DNA of 64,000 bases from Oscillospiraceae bacterium (GTDB lineage Bacteria; Bacillota; Clostridia; Oscillospirales; WRJC01): NCBI GenBank assembly GCA_009783265.1, contig WRHM01000002.1, positions 252,511 through 316,510 of the forward strand, in the 5' to 3' direction. The number at the start of each line of letters is the position of its first letter. Within the stretch, counting starts at the first letter, position 1. Positions 9,003-18,699 of the stretch are shown here, one piece after another. The translations under genes were made by a program, and so were the position numbers. The notes beneath the pieces were generated by a model, which worked only from the letters and a program-made list of their open reading frames with translations, was not told where the DNA came from and did no database searches.

Positions 9003-10508
9003 TTATTCGTTTTCCAGAAAATTTTCTATAGCTTTTTCCATATCCCGCTCGATTTTCGGCATGATTTTTTCGAATCCTGAAACAAAATCGTTATTTTTTT
9101 GCTGCGGCAGGTTACAGAACATATCAAATAATCCGCCCCAATTATAAACATGCCCCAAATCATAACACCGTGTTTTAAATATCAAATCAAGCATTTCCCC
9201 CGATTCGTCGTCTCTCATAAATTTTGTTTTCAACGAAACGTCATAATATGCCGGACGCAATGTATAATAACTTTCGGCAGTCAGAGCCTCAAGAATCATT
9301 CCGGTCCTCTCCGGGTCTGAAGTTACCGGAATACTTATTGCCGTAGTGCACCAAGCGTGTACATGATTATAATAATCTGTTTGATTTTCGTCGAATTTCG
9401 GGTTTGGCAATATACCGAAATTAAAATCGAAAGTTCTCAGAGTAGTCACCCTGTCCATTCCCGCATATAGCCATAATCCCCTTTTTTCGCTTAATACTTC
9501 AAGCTGATACATCCAAATATCAGTATGTCTTGAATCCCAGTCCTGAGCGACCCACGTACTGTTACGGTCAAGCATCATATTCAGCCATTTTTCATACGAA
9601 GCCTGTATCATAGGGTCTGTGATATTCAAGACAGGCATGTCGTCTGCGTCTTTTGTAATAACAAAATGGCCGGAGCCGACTACGTTTCCGTGTATAGTGT
9701 GAGCGGCGGTAAGCATTCTGTAAGCGTCCAAATCATCCATTTTCCCGTCGCCGTTCACGTCTTTCGGCATATCTTTTGCCATATCCCACATTTTATCTAT
9801 AGTCCATTTGCCGTCGCGTACAAGCTTATACGGATCTTCCAAACCCTGTTCCTGTATAACGTCTTTATTAAACAAAAATATAAACAAAGCGTCTTTGTCG
9901 ATAATCAATAAATCGCTTATCGTAAACATTAATTTATGACCTATCGATAATTGCTCGTTTGCCCTCTGGTCCCACCACGGTTTATCCAAATCTATATACG
10001 GCACTTTTTTCAGATCTAATAACGAGCCGTCCTGAGCCAGCATAGCCGTCGCTCCCTGAAGCGGCACGGAAAAAACGTCGTATGTTCCGTCTCCGGAATT
10101 TATACTCTTTTTTGCGTCGTTATACTGGCTTCCGGAAAGTTTGGCGTTAATTTTTATATTATATTTTTCTTCGATTGCCCTGTTTCTGTAATATACCGCG
10201 TCATTAATAGCGTCTCCGTTTTCATCTTCTACATATAAATCTTTTGAATACCAGTATGTATTATAAGCAGTACTGTTTCCGAGTATCATAAATTCATAAC
10301 CGTCGAAATCTTTATCGTCCGGGACATTGGGCAATAATTTTTCCGTTACGGGTTCTGTTTCTTCGTCCAACACAATTTCGTTGTTCGCGTTTATATCCTG
10401 TGCTTCTTTTGGAGTAATGTTTTTATTTTCTTCTGTATTCCCTCCGCAAGATATTAATAATAAACTCAAAAACAAAATAAATGCCAGTAATAAACATATT
10501 TTTTTCAT
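9003..10508 (-). CDS. Extracellular solute-binding lipoprotein (family 1-like), paralogue 1
   Basis: The 501-residue protein has a lipoprotein signal ending in the lipobox LISC, then a low-complexity Glu/Asn/Thr linker and a large periplasmic-binding-protein-like domain (PDDKDFDGYEFMI, YRNRAIEEKYNIKI, PWWDQRANEQLSI). A calcium-loop-like DVNGDGKMDDLD lies near the middle after the WTIDKMWDMAKD helix; such loops are common in this protein family and are not true dockerins. It lies 43 bases after a beta-propeller glycosidase-like gene, so it is probably in the same operon and binds a sugar. No permease or ATPase is adjacent. Three paralogues occur in this window. Confidence 0.85.
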   Translation of the reverse strand: MKKICLLLAFILFLSLLLISCGGNTEENKNITPKEAQDINANNEIVLDEETEPVTEKLLPNVPDDKDFDGYEFMILGNSTAYNTYWYSKDLYVEDENGDAINDAVYYRNRAIEEKYNIKINAKLSGSQYNDAKKSINSGDGTYDVFSVPLQGATAMLAQDGSLLDLKKVPYIDLDKPWWDQRANEQLSIGHKLMFTISDLLIIDKDALFIFLFNKDVIQEQGLEDPYKLVRDGKWTIDKMWDMAKDMPKDVNGDGKMDDLDAYRMLTAAHTIHGNVVGSGHFVITKDADDMPVLNITDPMIQASYEKWLNMMLDRNSTWVAQDWDSRHTDIWMYQLEVLSEKRGLWLYAGMDRVTTLRTFDFNFGILPNPKFDENQTDYYNHVHAWCTTAISIPVTSDPERTGMILEALTAESYYTLRPAYYDVSLKTKFMRDDESGEMLDLIFKTRCYDLGHVYNWGGLFDMFCNLPQQKNNDFVSGFEKIMPKIERDMEKAIENFLENE

Positions 10509-10551
10509 GAAACTATATCTCCTTTTTATTAAATAAAATTTATAATTTATA

Positions 10552-11448
10552 TTAGACTTCTAAATTTTCGCCTTTATAAATTGCAAGGCCTATATATTCT
10601 TCATTTGCTTTTCTTCCGTTATACCACAATAACCAACGGTTTTTATCTTTTTCGTAAACCACGCTCGGTTTATAACACGCGTCGCCGTCCCATTTATTTT
10701 TATCTGATGAAATTATCGGATTTGATTCAAAACGCTTCCAGCGTGCTATTCCATCGGGCGACCATGCTCTGCAGATTCTCGCGGTATCTATATCTTCATA
10801 CCCTATATAAAACATAAGATAGCCGTTTTTATATTTTATTACCTGACAACCGCCTATCCTGTTTTGTTCGTAAATATTATTTGTATCTCTCGTAAAAACC
10901 GGGTTTGCCCTGTGTTTACGCCAGTTTATTCTGTCAATGCTTATCGCGTAACATATCACGTTAGGCTCATAAGTTTCCCCTGCCGAATACCACATCTGAT
11001 ATATTTTTTGTTCTTCGTTCCACAATACGCACGGATTCATAACAGACATATTTTCCCACGGCTGCTCCGGAATAATAACAGGTTCCGGATTTCTGTATGC
11101 AAGATTTGTTTTCCCGTTTATTATATCAAATTCAGAATAACCTATCCAACTGTTTCCGTGAGCCTGCCCGGTGTACCACATATATATTTTATTATCTTTT
11201 TCGATTACGCCGCACCTGTTTATATCGTCTTCCCAGCCTGTGGTTATATCGGGTTCAAGAACAATTTCCGGTTCGCTCCAATTTATCCCGTCATTGCTTA
11301 AAGTCACAGCGATTGATTTTTTCGGCCGCCATGAAAAATACATTTTATATCTGCTTCCGCAATTTTGTCCGGGCAAAACAAACGCGTCAAAACAAGTCCC
11401 CATTTGTTTATTCCCAAAAACGGGATTATTTATATATTTTTCCCACAT
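10552..11448 (-). CDS. Five-bladed beta-propeller glycosidase-like protein (GH43/GH32/GH130 type)
   Basis: The 298-residue protein has no signal peptide, so it is cytoplasmic. Repeated blade motifs are visible: MYFSWRPKKSIAVTLSNDG, IYMWYTGQAHGNSWIGYSE, YQMWYSAG, YLMFYIGYED and WLLWYNGRK, each a strand with Trp-Tyr followed by G or S and a W-x-K/R turn. This pattern belongs to the five-bladed propeller glycosidases and phosphorylases. The family within that group is not certain. A divergent GH2 beta-mannosidase starts 129 bases away and a solute-binding lipoprotein follows, so a role in mannoside or related oligosaccharide use is likely. Confidence 0.65.
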   Translation of the reverse strand: MWEKYINNPVFGNKQMGTCFDAFVLPGQNCGSRYKMYFSWRPKKSIAVTLSNDGINWSEPEIVLEPDITTGWEDDINRCGVIEKDNKIYMWYTGQAHGNSWIGYSEFDIINGKTNLAYRNPEPVIIPEQPWENMSVMNPCVLWNEEQKIYQMWYSAGETYEPNVICYAISIDRINWRKHRANPVFTRDTNNIYEQNRIGGCQVIKYKNGYLMFYIGYEDIDTARICRAWSPDGIARWKRFESNPIISSDKNKWDGDACYKPSVVYEKDKNRWLLWYNGRKANEEYIGLAIYKGENLEV

Positions 11449-11499
11449 TTTTTATACTCCTGTTATATTTTAATTTTATTTTATAACAAATTAATATTA

Positions 11500-11528
11500 T
11501 TGTCAAATATTTTATATAAAAATATAGT
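11500..11528 (+). promoter_or_regulatory. Likely promoter of the beta-mannosidase gene
   Basis: TTGTCA at 11500-11505 and TATAGT at 11523-11528 are separated by 17 bases, in the gap between divergent glycosidase genes. It is a good sigma-A match with no visible operator palindrome. Confidence 0.4.
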
Positions 11529-11577
11529 AAAATAAATTAAAACAATTATACAAAAATCAAATCAGGAGTGAAATATT

Positions 11578-13947
11578 ATGAAAACGCAAAATAAACACGT
11601 TAAAATAGATTTATGCGGAGATTGGGAATTTTCTTTTGTCGATTATAAAAACGATAAAAATCATAAAGCTATTAATGAATTGAAAAACGCCGGATTAAAA
11701 TCATATCACTGTAAAGTTCCGGGAAATTTTGAGCTTGATTTATATAAAAATAAATTATGCGGCGAACCGTTTTATGGCATGAATCCGGTAAAAATCAGGG
11801 AAATGACGGAAAATTGCGGCGTTTATTATTACCGAAAATTTGATTTGCCTGAGATTAAAACCGAAAACGCAAATCCTGTATTAATTTTTGAAGGGCTTGA
11901 TTGTTTTGCCGATGTTTATATAAACGGATATTGCGCGATAATTTCATCTAATATGCTTATAGAACATAAATTTTATATACCAAATAATACAGAATATAAT
12001 TTATTAAAAGAAAAAGACAATGAAATTCTTGTATATATAAAGCCCGCGATAGAAATGGCGAAATATTACGAATATCCGCCAAGTGTTGCCGCGATGGGCG
12101 CAAATACGGAATCGCTGTATGTTCGCAAAGCTCCGCACATGTATGGCTGGGATATAATGCCGAGGTTTTTATCGTCGGGAATATGGCGTCCGGTTTATAT
12201 AGAATATTTACCGGAAGAAAGAATAGATGAAATATTTTTGAATACAAGTAGTGTTAATTCAAATAACGCGGAAATAATTTTTAACTGCAATCTGAAATTA
12301 AATAATAACAAAACAGATAAATATACGGTCGGATTAAAAATGACCTGCGGAGATTCTATTGTTGATTTAGATTACGATATATATTTTCAAAATATAAAAA
12401 AACGGTTTAATATCAACAATCCGAAATTATGGTTTTCAAAAGGGAGCGGCGAACAAAATTTATACGAAACCGAAATTTATTTAAAGAAAAACGGCGTAAT
12501 TATCGACGAATATAAATTAAAATACGGCGTAAGGACTGTTAAATTAAACAGAACTTCAACGACAGATCAGTTTGGCAGTGGCGCGTTTGAATTTATTATA
12601 AATAATATTAAAATATTTATGAAAGGTTCAAACTGGGTTCCTGCCGACGCTTTTCATTCGCGCGATAGAGAGAGAATACCCGCAATTCTTGAAATGGCGG
12701 AGGATTTAAACTGCAATATGCTCCGCTGCTGGGGCGGAAATGTTTACGAAGATGATTTATTTTATGAAATATGCGATGAAAAAGGTTTTTTAATATGGCA
12801 GGATTTTGCGTTTGCGTGCGCTGTTTATCCTCAGGATAACGCATTTTGTCAGGTAGTTAGAGAAGAAGCGATTACAGTTATAAAACGCCTGAGAAATCAC
12901 GCCTGCGTAGCTTTATGGTCGGGCGATAACGAATGCGACGAAGCATATTTATGGAATAATCTCGGCGATCCGAACAAAAATAAATTAACGCGGGAAATAT
13001 TACCCGAAGCAGTAAAGACATATGACGGTTCTCGTCCGTATATCGCAAGCTCGCCGTATTTTGACGAAAATGTAATAAAAACCGGAACGGAATACGCTTC
13101 CGAAAAACATTTGTGGGGGCCGAGGGATTATTATAAAAGCCTGTTTTATATAAATTCTATATGTCATTTTGTAAGCGAAATAGGCTATCACGGATGCCCG
13201 TCGGTTAAGAGTATAAAAAAATTTATTTCACCCGAAAATTTATGGACCGGCGCAGATAAAATCGCAAAGGACGAACAATGGCTTTTACACAGCACATCGC
13301 CTGTTCCTGAATTGCATTTATATGATTACAGAATCCAGTTGATGTTAAATCAAATCGCGGAAGTATTTGATAAATCTCCCGAAAATTTAAAAGATTTTGT
13401 TTTGGCAAGCCAGATTGTGCAGGCTGAAGCCAAAAAGTTTTTTATTGAATTATTCAGAGGCAATAAATGGCGGCGTTCGGGAATTTTGTGGTGGAATCTT
13501 ATGGACGGCTGGCCTCAGTTTTCAGACGCAATCGTAGATTATTATTTTGATAAAAAACTTGCTTATTATTTTATAAAAAATTCACAGGAGCAATTAACGG
13601 TTATACTGCGTGAACCTGACAACTGGAAACAGGAAATAGTTATCGTCAATGATTATTTATCGCCGCAATCCGTTAATTTTAAAATAATTGATATAGACAC
13701 GTCCGAAATTTTGAAATCGGGAAATATTATTGTTAGCGAAAACAGCAATATAATCGCCGGAAATATCCCGTTTGTACACGGTCAAAAAAGATTTTTAGTA
13801 ATAGAATGGCATATTGAAAATAATAATATCAACGGGAAAAATCATTATTTATCGGGACACCCTCCGTTTTCGCATGAGCAATATATAAAATGGCTTGATA
13901 AATCCGGAATGTTTGACGAATGGCTTGATAAAACGCAAGACTGGTAA
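11578..13947 (+). CDS. GH2 beta-mannosidase
   Basis: This 789-residue enzyme has the beta-mannosidase order of domains: an amino sugar-binding sandwich beginning LCGDWEFSFVDYK, an immunoglobulin-like domain, the barrel with MLRCWGGNVYEDDLFYEICDE, and a carboxyl tail. The predicted acid/base is Glu452 in WSGDNE and the nucleophile Glu534 in FVSEIGYHG; ILWWNLMDGWPQ follows, as in the family. There is no signal peptide, so oligosaccharides must be imported first. It would release mannose from non-reducing ends of beta-mannosides. It lacks the long carboxyl domains of larger homologues. GH2 exo-glucosaminidases are the alternative, but WGGN and the DGWP segment favour mannosidase. Confidence 0.85.
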   Translation: MKTQNKHVKIDLCGDWEFSFVDYKNDKNHKAINELKNAGLKSYHCKVPGNFELDLYKNKLCGEPFYGMNPVKIREMTENCGVYYYRKFDLPEIKTENANPVLIFEGLDCFADVYINGYCAIISSNMLIEHKFYIPNNTEYNLLKEKDNEILVYIKPAIEMAKYYEYPPSVAAMGANTESLYVRKAPHMYGWDIMPRFLSSGIWRPVYIEYLPEERIDEIFLNTSSVNSNNAEIIFNCNLKLNNNKTDKYTVGLKMTCGDSIVDLDYDIYFQNIKKRFNINNPKLWFSKGSGEQNLYETEIYLKKNGVIIDEYKLKYGVRTVKLNRTSTTDQFGSGAFEFIINNIKIFMKGSNWVPADAFHSRDRERIPAILEMAEDLNCNMLRCWGGNVYEDDLFYEICDEKGFLIWQDFAFACAVYPQDNAFCQVVREEAITVIKRLRNHACVALWSGDNECDEAYLWNNLGDPNKNKLTREILPEAVKTYDGSRPYIASSPYFDENVIKTGTEYASEKHLWGPRDYYKSLFYINSICHFVSEIGYHGCPSVKSIKKFISPENLWTGADKIAKDEQWLLHSTSPVPELHLYDYRIQLMLNQIAEVFDKSPENLKDFVLASQIVQAEAKKFFIELFRGNKWRRSGILWWNLMDGWPQFSDAIVDYYFDKKLAYYFIKNSQEQLTVILREPDNWKQEIVIVNDYLSPQSVNFKIIDIDTSEILKSGNIIVSENSNIIAGNIPFVHGQKRFLVIEWHIENNNINGKNHYLSGHPPFSHEQYIKWLDKSGMFDEWLDKTQDW

Positions 13948-14052
13948 AATTTAAATAGAATATTTACATTTAATTTGTTTATTTAAATTATTACTTGTAG
14001 TAAAATAATAAATATAAAATATTTATTATTAAACAAAGGAGTATATAAATAA

Positions 14053-14625
14053 ATGAATACAATAACTGTTGAAACATCTGCAAGACATGTGCATTTGAAT
14101 GAGAAAGATATTGCCGTTTTATTCGGCGAGGGGCATAAACTCACGTTAAAAAAAGAACTTTCACAACCGGGGGAATTTGCATGTGAAGAAAGGGTTGATA
14201 TAATCGGGCCTAAAAAAGAAATAAAAAACGTGATTATTTTAGGGCCGGCAAGAAAAGCAACCCAAGTTGAAGTTTCACTCACAGATACGAGGACTTTAGG
14301 ACTAAACGCGCCAATAAGAGAATCAGGAGACGTTGCCGGAAGCGGCGCGTGTAAACTTATAGGCCCTGCAGGTGAATTAGAATTAACCGAGGGAGTTATC
14401 GTTGCGAAACGCCATGTGCATTTAAGAACGCAGGACGCGGAAAAATTTGGTGTAAAAGATAAACAGATAGTGCAGATAAAAATAGAAAATACCGGCAGAT
14501 CGATTATATTCGGCGATGTTGTAATCAGGATTCGAGATTCTTTTATGCCGTATATGCATATTGACACAGATGAAGCAAACGCCTGCGGGGCAAACGGTAA
14601 TATAGAGGGTGAAATTATTGTTTAG
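14053..14625 (+). CDS. pduL: PduL-type phosphate acyltransferase
   Basis: The 190-residue enzyme moves an acyl group between coenzyme A and phosphate (propionyl or acetyl), replacing Pta in many Clostridia. Zinc-ligand motifs are present: SARHVHL near residue 9 and KRHVHL near residue 117, plus MHIDTDEANA near the end. GPARKATQVEVS and VAGSG match the two-barrel PduL core. No microcompartment targeting peptide is visible at the amino end and no shell genes are nearby, so it is most likely the general cytoplasmic phosphotransacetylase. The start follows AAAGGAG. Confidence 0.9.
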   Translation: MNTITVETSARHVHLNEKDIAVLFGEGHKLTLKKELSQPGEFACEERVDIIGPKKEIKNVIILGPARKATQVEVSLTDTRTLGLNAPIRESGDVAGSGACKLIGPAGELELTEGVIVAKRHVHLRTQDAEKFGVKDKQIVQIKIENTGRSIIFGDVVIRIRDSFMPYMHIDTDEANACGANGNIEGEIIV

Positions 14626-14684
14626 TAAAAATCTATAATGTATGACATAAAAGTTTTTATTAATTGTTTTAAAGGAAAAAATTT

Positions 14685-16187
14685 ATGAAAAAATTTATTT
14701 TATTTTTATTGATTTATTCAGTTATATTGAATCTGATATGTTTGCCGTTGTTTTCGTGTTCGCAAAAAACAGCCGAAACTGATGTGCAAAAAGCGACTGA
14801 AACTGATACTACAAACGAAAGCTCAGAAGAAAGCGTGGCTGACCGCGTTTATGTCATGGATAATCTGCCGTCCGATTTGGATTACAAAGGAGAAACATTC
14901 AGAATTTGGGGAAGAGAAGTCGATAATGTTTTTTATGACACCGAATGGGAATTCGTTGAAGCAATGAACGGAGAAGTATTTAATGACGCGATGTACACGC
15001 GCGAACTGGCAGTTGAAGACCGGTTGAATATTAATATCGAAAAAACCATGACTACCACATCGTACCAAAACGCTTATAAATCGGTAAAAGCCGGCGACGA
15101 CGCTTTTGACTTGCTTTTCGCCAACGCTTATGACGTCGCGGCTCACGGACTTGAAGGCATTTATATTAATCTTGCCCAGTTTCCGTATATCGATTATAAT
15201 ATGCCGTGGTGGCCTGACACAATTATGAAAGACGTTACGATAAACGGCAAAACATATTTTGTAACCGGAGATATTACGCCCTCTGTGCTGGGATATATGA
15301 ACTGTATATTTTTTAACAAAACTTTAGCCGCTAATTACGATATATCGGGTTTATATGATTTGGTTTTTTCCGGAAAATGGACGTTTGACAAATATGTGGA
15401 AGCCGCAAAAAACACATACAAAGACCTCAACGGCAACGGAATAGTCGATTCTGAAGATTTGTTCGGAGTTACTATGTCCGATTATTACGACGTATATTTT
15501 TCGGCTTTTGAAATCCCGATAACCAACACCGGTTCGGACGGTTCGCTGAGTTTGGCTTTGGGCGAAAAATTTTATCGGGCATACGAAAAGCTCCGAGACT
15601 TTTCAATGAGCGAAGATGGTTTGCCGCAGGCGATTTCAAACAAAGGCGAAACCGTCAATTATGAAAACGACGTTAGATTTTTCACGGAGGGCAGAATATT
15701 ATTTTTCGGCGGTTTGGTCAGATTTTCAAATTACTTCCGCGCAATGGAAGACGATTACGGCATTCTGACCGTACCGAAATGGGATGAATATCAGGAAGAA
15801 TATCATACTACATCTCATGCGAACTATTCTTTGGTGAGCGTTCCCGTCACAGCGTCGCCGGAACGCTACGACATGATAGGAGCCGTTATGGAAGCTCTTG
15901 CGTCCGAAGGTTACCGGACGACGACTCCCGCATATTTTAACAGCACGCTCAAAGACAAATACAGCCGCGACGAAGAATCGCTTAGAGTTCTTGATATTTT
16001 GAAAACCGGACTCGAATTCCAGCCGGTTATGATATATTACAAGAACATGGGCGATATACTCCATTTGTTCCGGTATGCCTGCTATCCGCAAGCCCAATAT
16101 GAAAACATGGTTTCGTTTTACGAAAAAAATCAACCAGTTTTTCAAAAATCAATAAATAAATTTAACGAATATTATTTAAATAATTAA
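14685..16187 (+). CDS. Extracellular solute-binding lipoprotein, paralogue 2
   Basis: This 500-residue lipoprotein has a signal ending near the lipobox FSC, a Thr/Glu linker and a binding domain with PSDLDYKGETFRIWG, ELAVEDRLNINIEK and MPWWPDTIMKDVTI. It carries the calcium-loop-like DLNGNGIVDSED after the WTFDKYVEAAK helix, at the same place as in its paralogues. Base composition is richer in G+C than its neighbours. Between pduL and a NifU-like gene there are no transport partners, so it is an orphan receptor; carbohydrate binding is likely from family membership. Confidence 0.83.
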   Translation: MKKFILFLLIYSVILNLICLPLFSCSQKTAETDVQKATETDTTNESSEESVADRVYVMDNLPSDLDYKGETFRIWGREVDNVFYDTEWEFVEAMNGEVFNDAMYTRELAVEDRLNINIEKTMTTTSYQNAYKSVKAGDDAFDLLFANAYDVAAHGLEGIYINLAQFPYIDYNMPWWPDTIMKDVTINGKTYFVTGDITPSVLGYMNCIFFNKTLAANYDISGLYDLVFSGKWTFDKYVEAAKNTYKDLNGNGIVDSEDLFGVTMSDYYDVYFSAFEIPITNTGSDGSLSLALGEKFYRAYEKLRDFSMSEDGLPQAISNKGETVNYENDVRFFTEGRILFFGGLVRFSNYFRAMEDDYGILTVPKWDEYQEEYHTTSHANYSLVSVPVTASPERYDMIGAVMEALASEGYRTTTPAYFNSTLKDKYSRDEESLRVLDILKTGLEFQPVMIYYKNMGDILHLFRYACYPQAQYENMVSFYEKNQPVFQKSINKFNEYYLNN

Positions 16188-16212
16188 AATAATAAAGGAG
16201 TTGTTTTAAGAA

Positions 16213-16917
16213 ATGAGTGAATTTTCACACGAAGTAGAAAATATGTGTTCGGTTGCAAAAGGGCCGAAACACGGGCCCGCTCCGATTCCCGAAGAGGGCA
16301 AATGGGTCAAAGCTTATGAAATAAAAGATATTTCAGGATTTTCGCACGGGGTCGGCTGGTGCGCCCCTCAGCAAGGCGCATGTAAACTCACGCTTAATGT
16401 CAAAAACGGTATAATAGAAGAAGCTCTTGTAGAAACTCTCGGCTGTACGGGTATGACTCATTCTGCGGCTATGGCGGCTGAGATTTTACAGGGGAAAACT
16501 TTACTCGAAGCTTTAAACACAGATTTGGTATGCGACGCGATAAACGTAGCGATGCGAGAAATATTCAAGCAACTGGCTTACGGGCGTTCGCAGAGTGCTT
16601 TTTCAGAGGGCGGTCTGCCGATAGGCGCGTCTCTTGAAGATTTGGGAAAAGGGCTGCGCTCATCGGTCGGCACGATTTTCGCGACAAACGCTAAGGGTGT
16701 AAGATATTTAGAAATGACTGAGGGGTATATTTTATCTCTCGCGCTTGACGCAAACGACGAAATTATAGGTTATAAATTCGTGCATTTGGGAAAAATGATG
16801 GAAGCGATCAGAAATGGCGTTGATCCCAGAGAAGCATACGAAAAAAATATTAGTCAATACGGCAGATACGATAAAGAAAACGGTGCGGTCAAATATATCG
16901 ACCCGAGAAAGGAGTAA
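16213..16917 (+). CDS. NifU/IscU-like iron-sulfur scaffold-type protein
   Basis: The 234-residue protein carries a divergent NifU amino-terminal fold: ACKLTLNVKNGIIEEALVET, then LGCTGMTHSAAMAAEIL and GKTLLEAL, which align with the G-C-A-x-S and GK-T-L segments of IscU. The other two canonical scaffold cysteines are not at their usual places, and extra cysteines occur in GWCAPQQGAC. It is followed after five bases by a GGGtGRT gene, a pairing I recall as conserved in Clostridia. Whether it builds clusters for general use or only for the partner is unknown. Confidence 0.75.
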   Translation: MSEFSHEVENMCSVAKGPKHGPAPIPEEGKWVKAYEIKDISGFSHGVGWCAPQQGACKLTLNVKNGIIEEALVETLGCTGMTHSAAMAAEILQGKTLLEALNTDLVCDAINVAMREIFKQLAYGRSQSAFSEGGLPIGASLEDLGKGLRSSVGTIFATNAKGVRYLEMTEGYILSLALDANDEIIGYKFVHLGKMMEAIRNGVDPREAYEKNISQYGRYDKENGAVKYIDPRKE

Positions 16918-16922
16918 TAAGA

Positions 16923-17933
16923 ATGAGTACAAATACAGTAAAATTTGAAGGTTACGAAAGAAGAATAAATAAAATAGAAAAATGTCTGAAAGAATATGGT
17001 TTTTCTTCGCTTGATGAAGTGAAAGAATTTATTTTGTCAAAAGGAATCGACGTTGATAAAATAGTCAGGGGAGTTCAGCCTATAGCGTTTGACAACGCAG
17101 TCTGGGCATATACTCTGGGCTGCGCAATCGCTATAAAATCAGGCAAAACAAATGCCGCTGACGCGGCTGCGGCAATCGGCATAGGATTGCAGGCATTTTG
17201 TATTCCCGGTTCTGTAGCGGAAAGCCGTGAAGTCGGTATCGGGCACGGCAATCTTGCGGCTATGCTTTTAAAAGAAGAAACAAAATGTTTTTGTTTTCTT
17301 GCGGGTCACGAATCATTCGCGGCGGCTGAGGGTGCAATCGGAATAGCTAAATCAGCGAATATAGTCCGAAAAGAACCGTTAAAGGTTATATTAAACGGAT
17401 TGGGTAAAGACGCGGCATATATAATTTCGCGAGTGAACGGATTCACTTATGTAGAGACAGATTATGATTTTTATACAAACGAACTAAAAATCGTCGAAGA
17501 AAAAGCTTTTTCAAGCGGTGCAAATTCAAAAGTAAGAGCTTACGGGGTAAACGACGTTCTTGAAGGCGTTGCTATCATGAAAAAAGAAAAAGTCGATGTA
17601 TCTATCACAGGTAACTCGACAAATCCGACAAGATTCCAGCATTTAGTCGCAGGGACATATAAAAAATGGGCGACGGAAAATAATAAAAAATATTTTTCGG
17701 TCGCTTCCGGCGGCGGTACGGGAAGAACGCTTCACCCGGATAATATGGCGGCAGGCCCGGCTTCTTACGGACTGACGGATTCTATGGGACGTATGCACGG
17801 CGACGCGCAGTTTGCGGGTTCGTCGTCCGTTCCGGCGCACGTTGAAATGATGGGACTTATCGGAATGGGAAATAATCCGATGGTCGGCGCGACTGTCGCA
17901 GTTGCTGTCGCAATACAAGAGAGCGCGAAATAA
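16923..17933 (+). CDS. GGGtGRT protein, function unknown
   Basis: The 336-residue protein contains SGGGTGRTLHPDNMAAG, which gives the family its name, followed by SYGLTDSMGRMHGDAQFAGSS. The core is rich in small residues (AADAAAAIGIG, VGATVAVAVAI), which suggests a tightly packed enzyme-like fold. Cysteines are few. It follows the NifU-like gene by five bases with its own GGAG site and is almost certainly co-translated with it. The biochemical role is not established; the partner suggests an iron-sulfur or sulfur-related enzyme. Confidence 0.85.
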   Translation: MSTNTVKFEGYERRINKIEKCLKEYGFSSLDEVKEFILSKGIDVDKIVRGVQPIAFDNAVWAYTLGCAIAIKSGKTNAADAAAAIGIGLQAFCIPGSVAESREVGIGHGNLAAMLLKEETKCFCFLAGHESFAAAEGAIGIAKSANIVRKEPLKVILNGLGKDAAYIISRVNGFTYVETDYDFYTNELKIVEEKAFSSGANSKVRAYGVNDVLEGVAIMKKEKVDVSITGNSTNPTRFQHLVAGTYKKWATENNKKYFSVASGGGTGRTLHPDNMAAGPASYGLTDSMGRMHGDAQFAGSSSVPAHVEMMGLIGMGNNPMVGATVAVAVAIQESAK

Positions 17934-17966
17934 AAATTAAAATTACAGAAAGACGGAATTTTAATT

Positions 17967-18632
17967 ATGAAAAATTTAAATATTATCAAACGGCTTATTA
18001 TTTTTCTTTTGATTATTGCTTTAATTTGCGGAGTATTATTTTTACAAGCGTGCGCCGAAAAAGAAAACGAAAGCAAAAATTCCGGCGTTGGACAGGAAAC
18101 TATCGGCGAAACAGAAACCGAAGCAACTACTCCGGATCCGACTCCCGAACCCACGCCAGCGCCGACTACAACTGAAAAACCCCCGATAATAACAGAAGAA
18201 ATATTAAAATGGACATTCACTCCAGAAGAAAAAATGTTTAAAACATCAAGCCAGACAAAAAATTTAAGAGTCGAGGACGGTATTTTAAAAATGGAATCGA
18301 CAGGCGGCGACCCGTTTGTAATGTCGGTAAACGCAAATATCGGCATAGACGCGTCTGAAATCGACTATATAAAATTCAAGATAAAAAATAATTCCGACGG
18401 GTACCGTTGTCAGTTATTTTTTATAACAAACAAAGATACTGCATGGAGCGAACCGCAGTCAATAAAAAACGAATATTGGTTCAGCGACGGAGAAGACTGG
18501 GAAATACTCGAATTTGACACATCCGATTGCGATGTCTGGGAGGGAACAATAAAACAATTGAGATTTGATTATCTGGAACAAGAAGGAGACGTAGAAATAG
18601 AATACATGACTTTTGAAAAAATAGTTAAATAA
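17967..18632 (+). CDS. Lipoprotein with Pro/Thr linker and carbohydrate-binding-like domain
   Basis: The 221-residue protein has a signal ending in the lipobox LQAC, a Glu/Thr/Pro linker (TPDPTPEPTPAPTTTEKP) to about residue 75, and a carboxyl beta-sandwich with YIKFKIKNNSDGYRCQLFF, WFSDGEDWEILEFD and IKQLRFDYLEQEGDVEIEY. That last arrangement is typical of carbohydrate-binding modules that end in an R-x-D-P-type strand. It follows the GGGtGRT gene by 33 bases and ends at a terminator. The protein is surface-anchored; ligand unknown. Confidence 0.6.
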   Translation: MKNLNIIKRLIIFLLIIALICGVLFLQACAEKENESKNSGVGQETIGETETEATTPDPTPEPTPAPTTTEKPPIITEEILKWTFTPEEKMFKTSSQTKNLRVEDGILKMESTGGDPFVMSVNANIGIDASEIDYIKFKIKNNSDGYRCQLFFITNKDTAWSEPQSIKNEYWFSDGEDWEILEFDTSDCDVWEGTIKQLRFDYLEQEGDVEIEYMTFEKIVK

Positions 18633-18654
18633 AACAATAAAATAAATTATTTAA

Positions 18655-18684
18655 GGACGGATTAAATATCCGTCCTGTTTTTTT
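18655..18684 (+). terminator. Rho-independent terminator
   Basis: GGACGGAT at 18655-18662 pairs with ATCCGTCC at 18668-18675, followed by TG and a run of T. It ends the plus-strand group and separates it from the convergent M42 peptidase gene. Confidence 0.85.
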
Positions 18685-18699
18685 ATATTATATTTATAA

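Noticed and set aside
9003..10508. Dockerin-like DVNGDGKMDD motifs as evidence of a cellulosome
   Set aside because: Only one calcium loop per protein, located inside the binding domain; true dockerins have two repeats at an end. It is a known feature of this binding-protein type.
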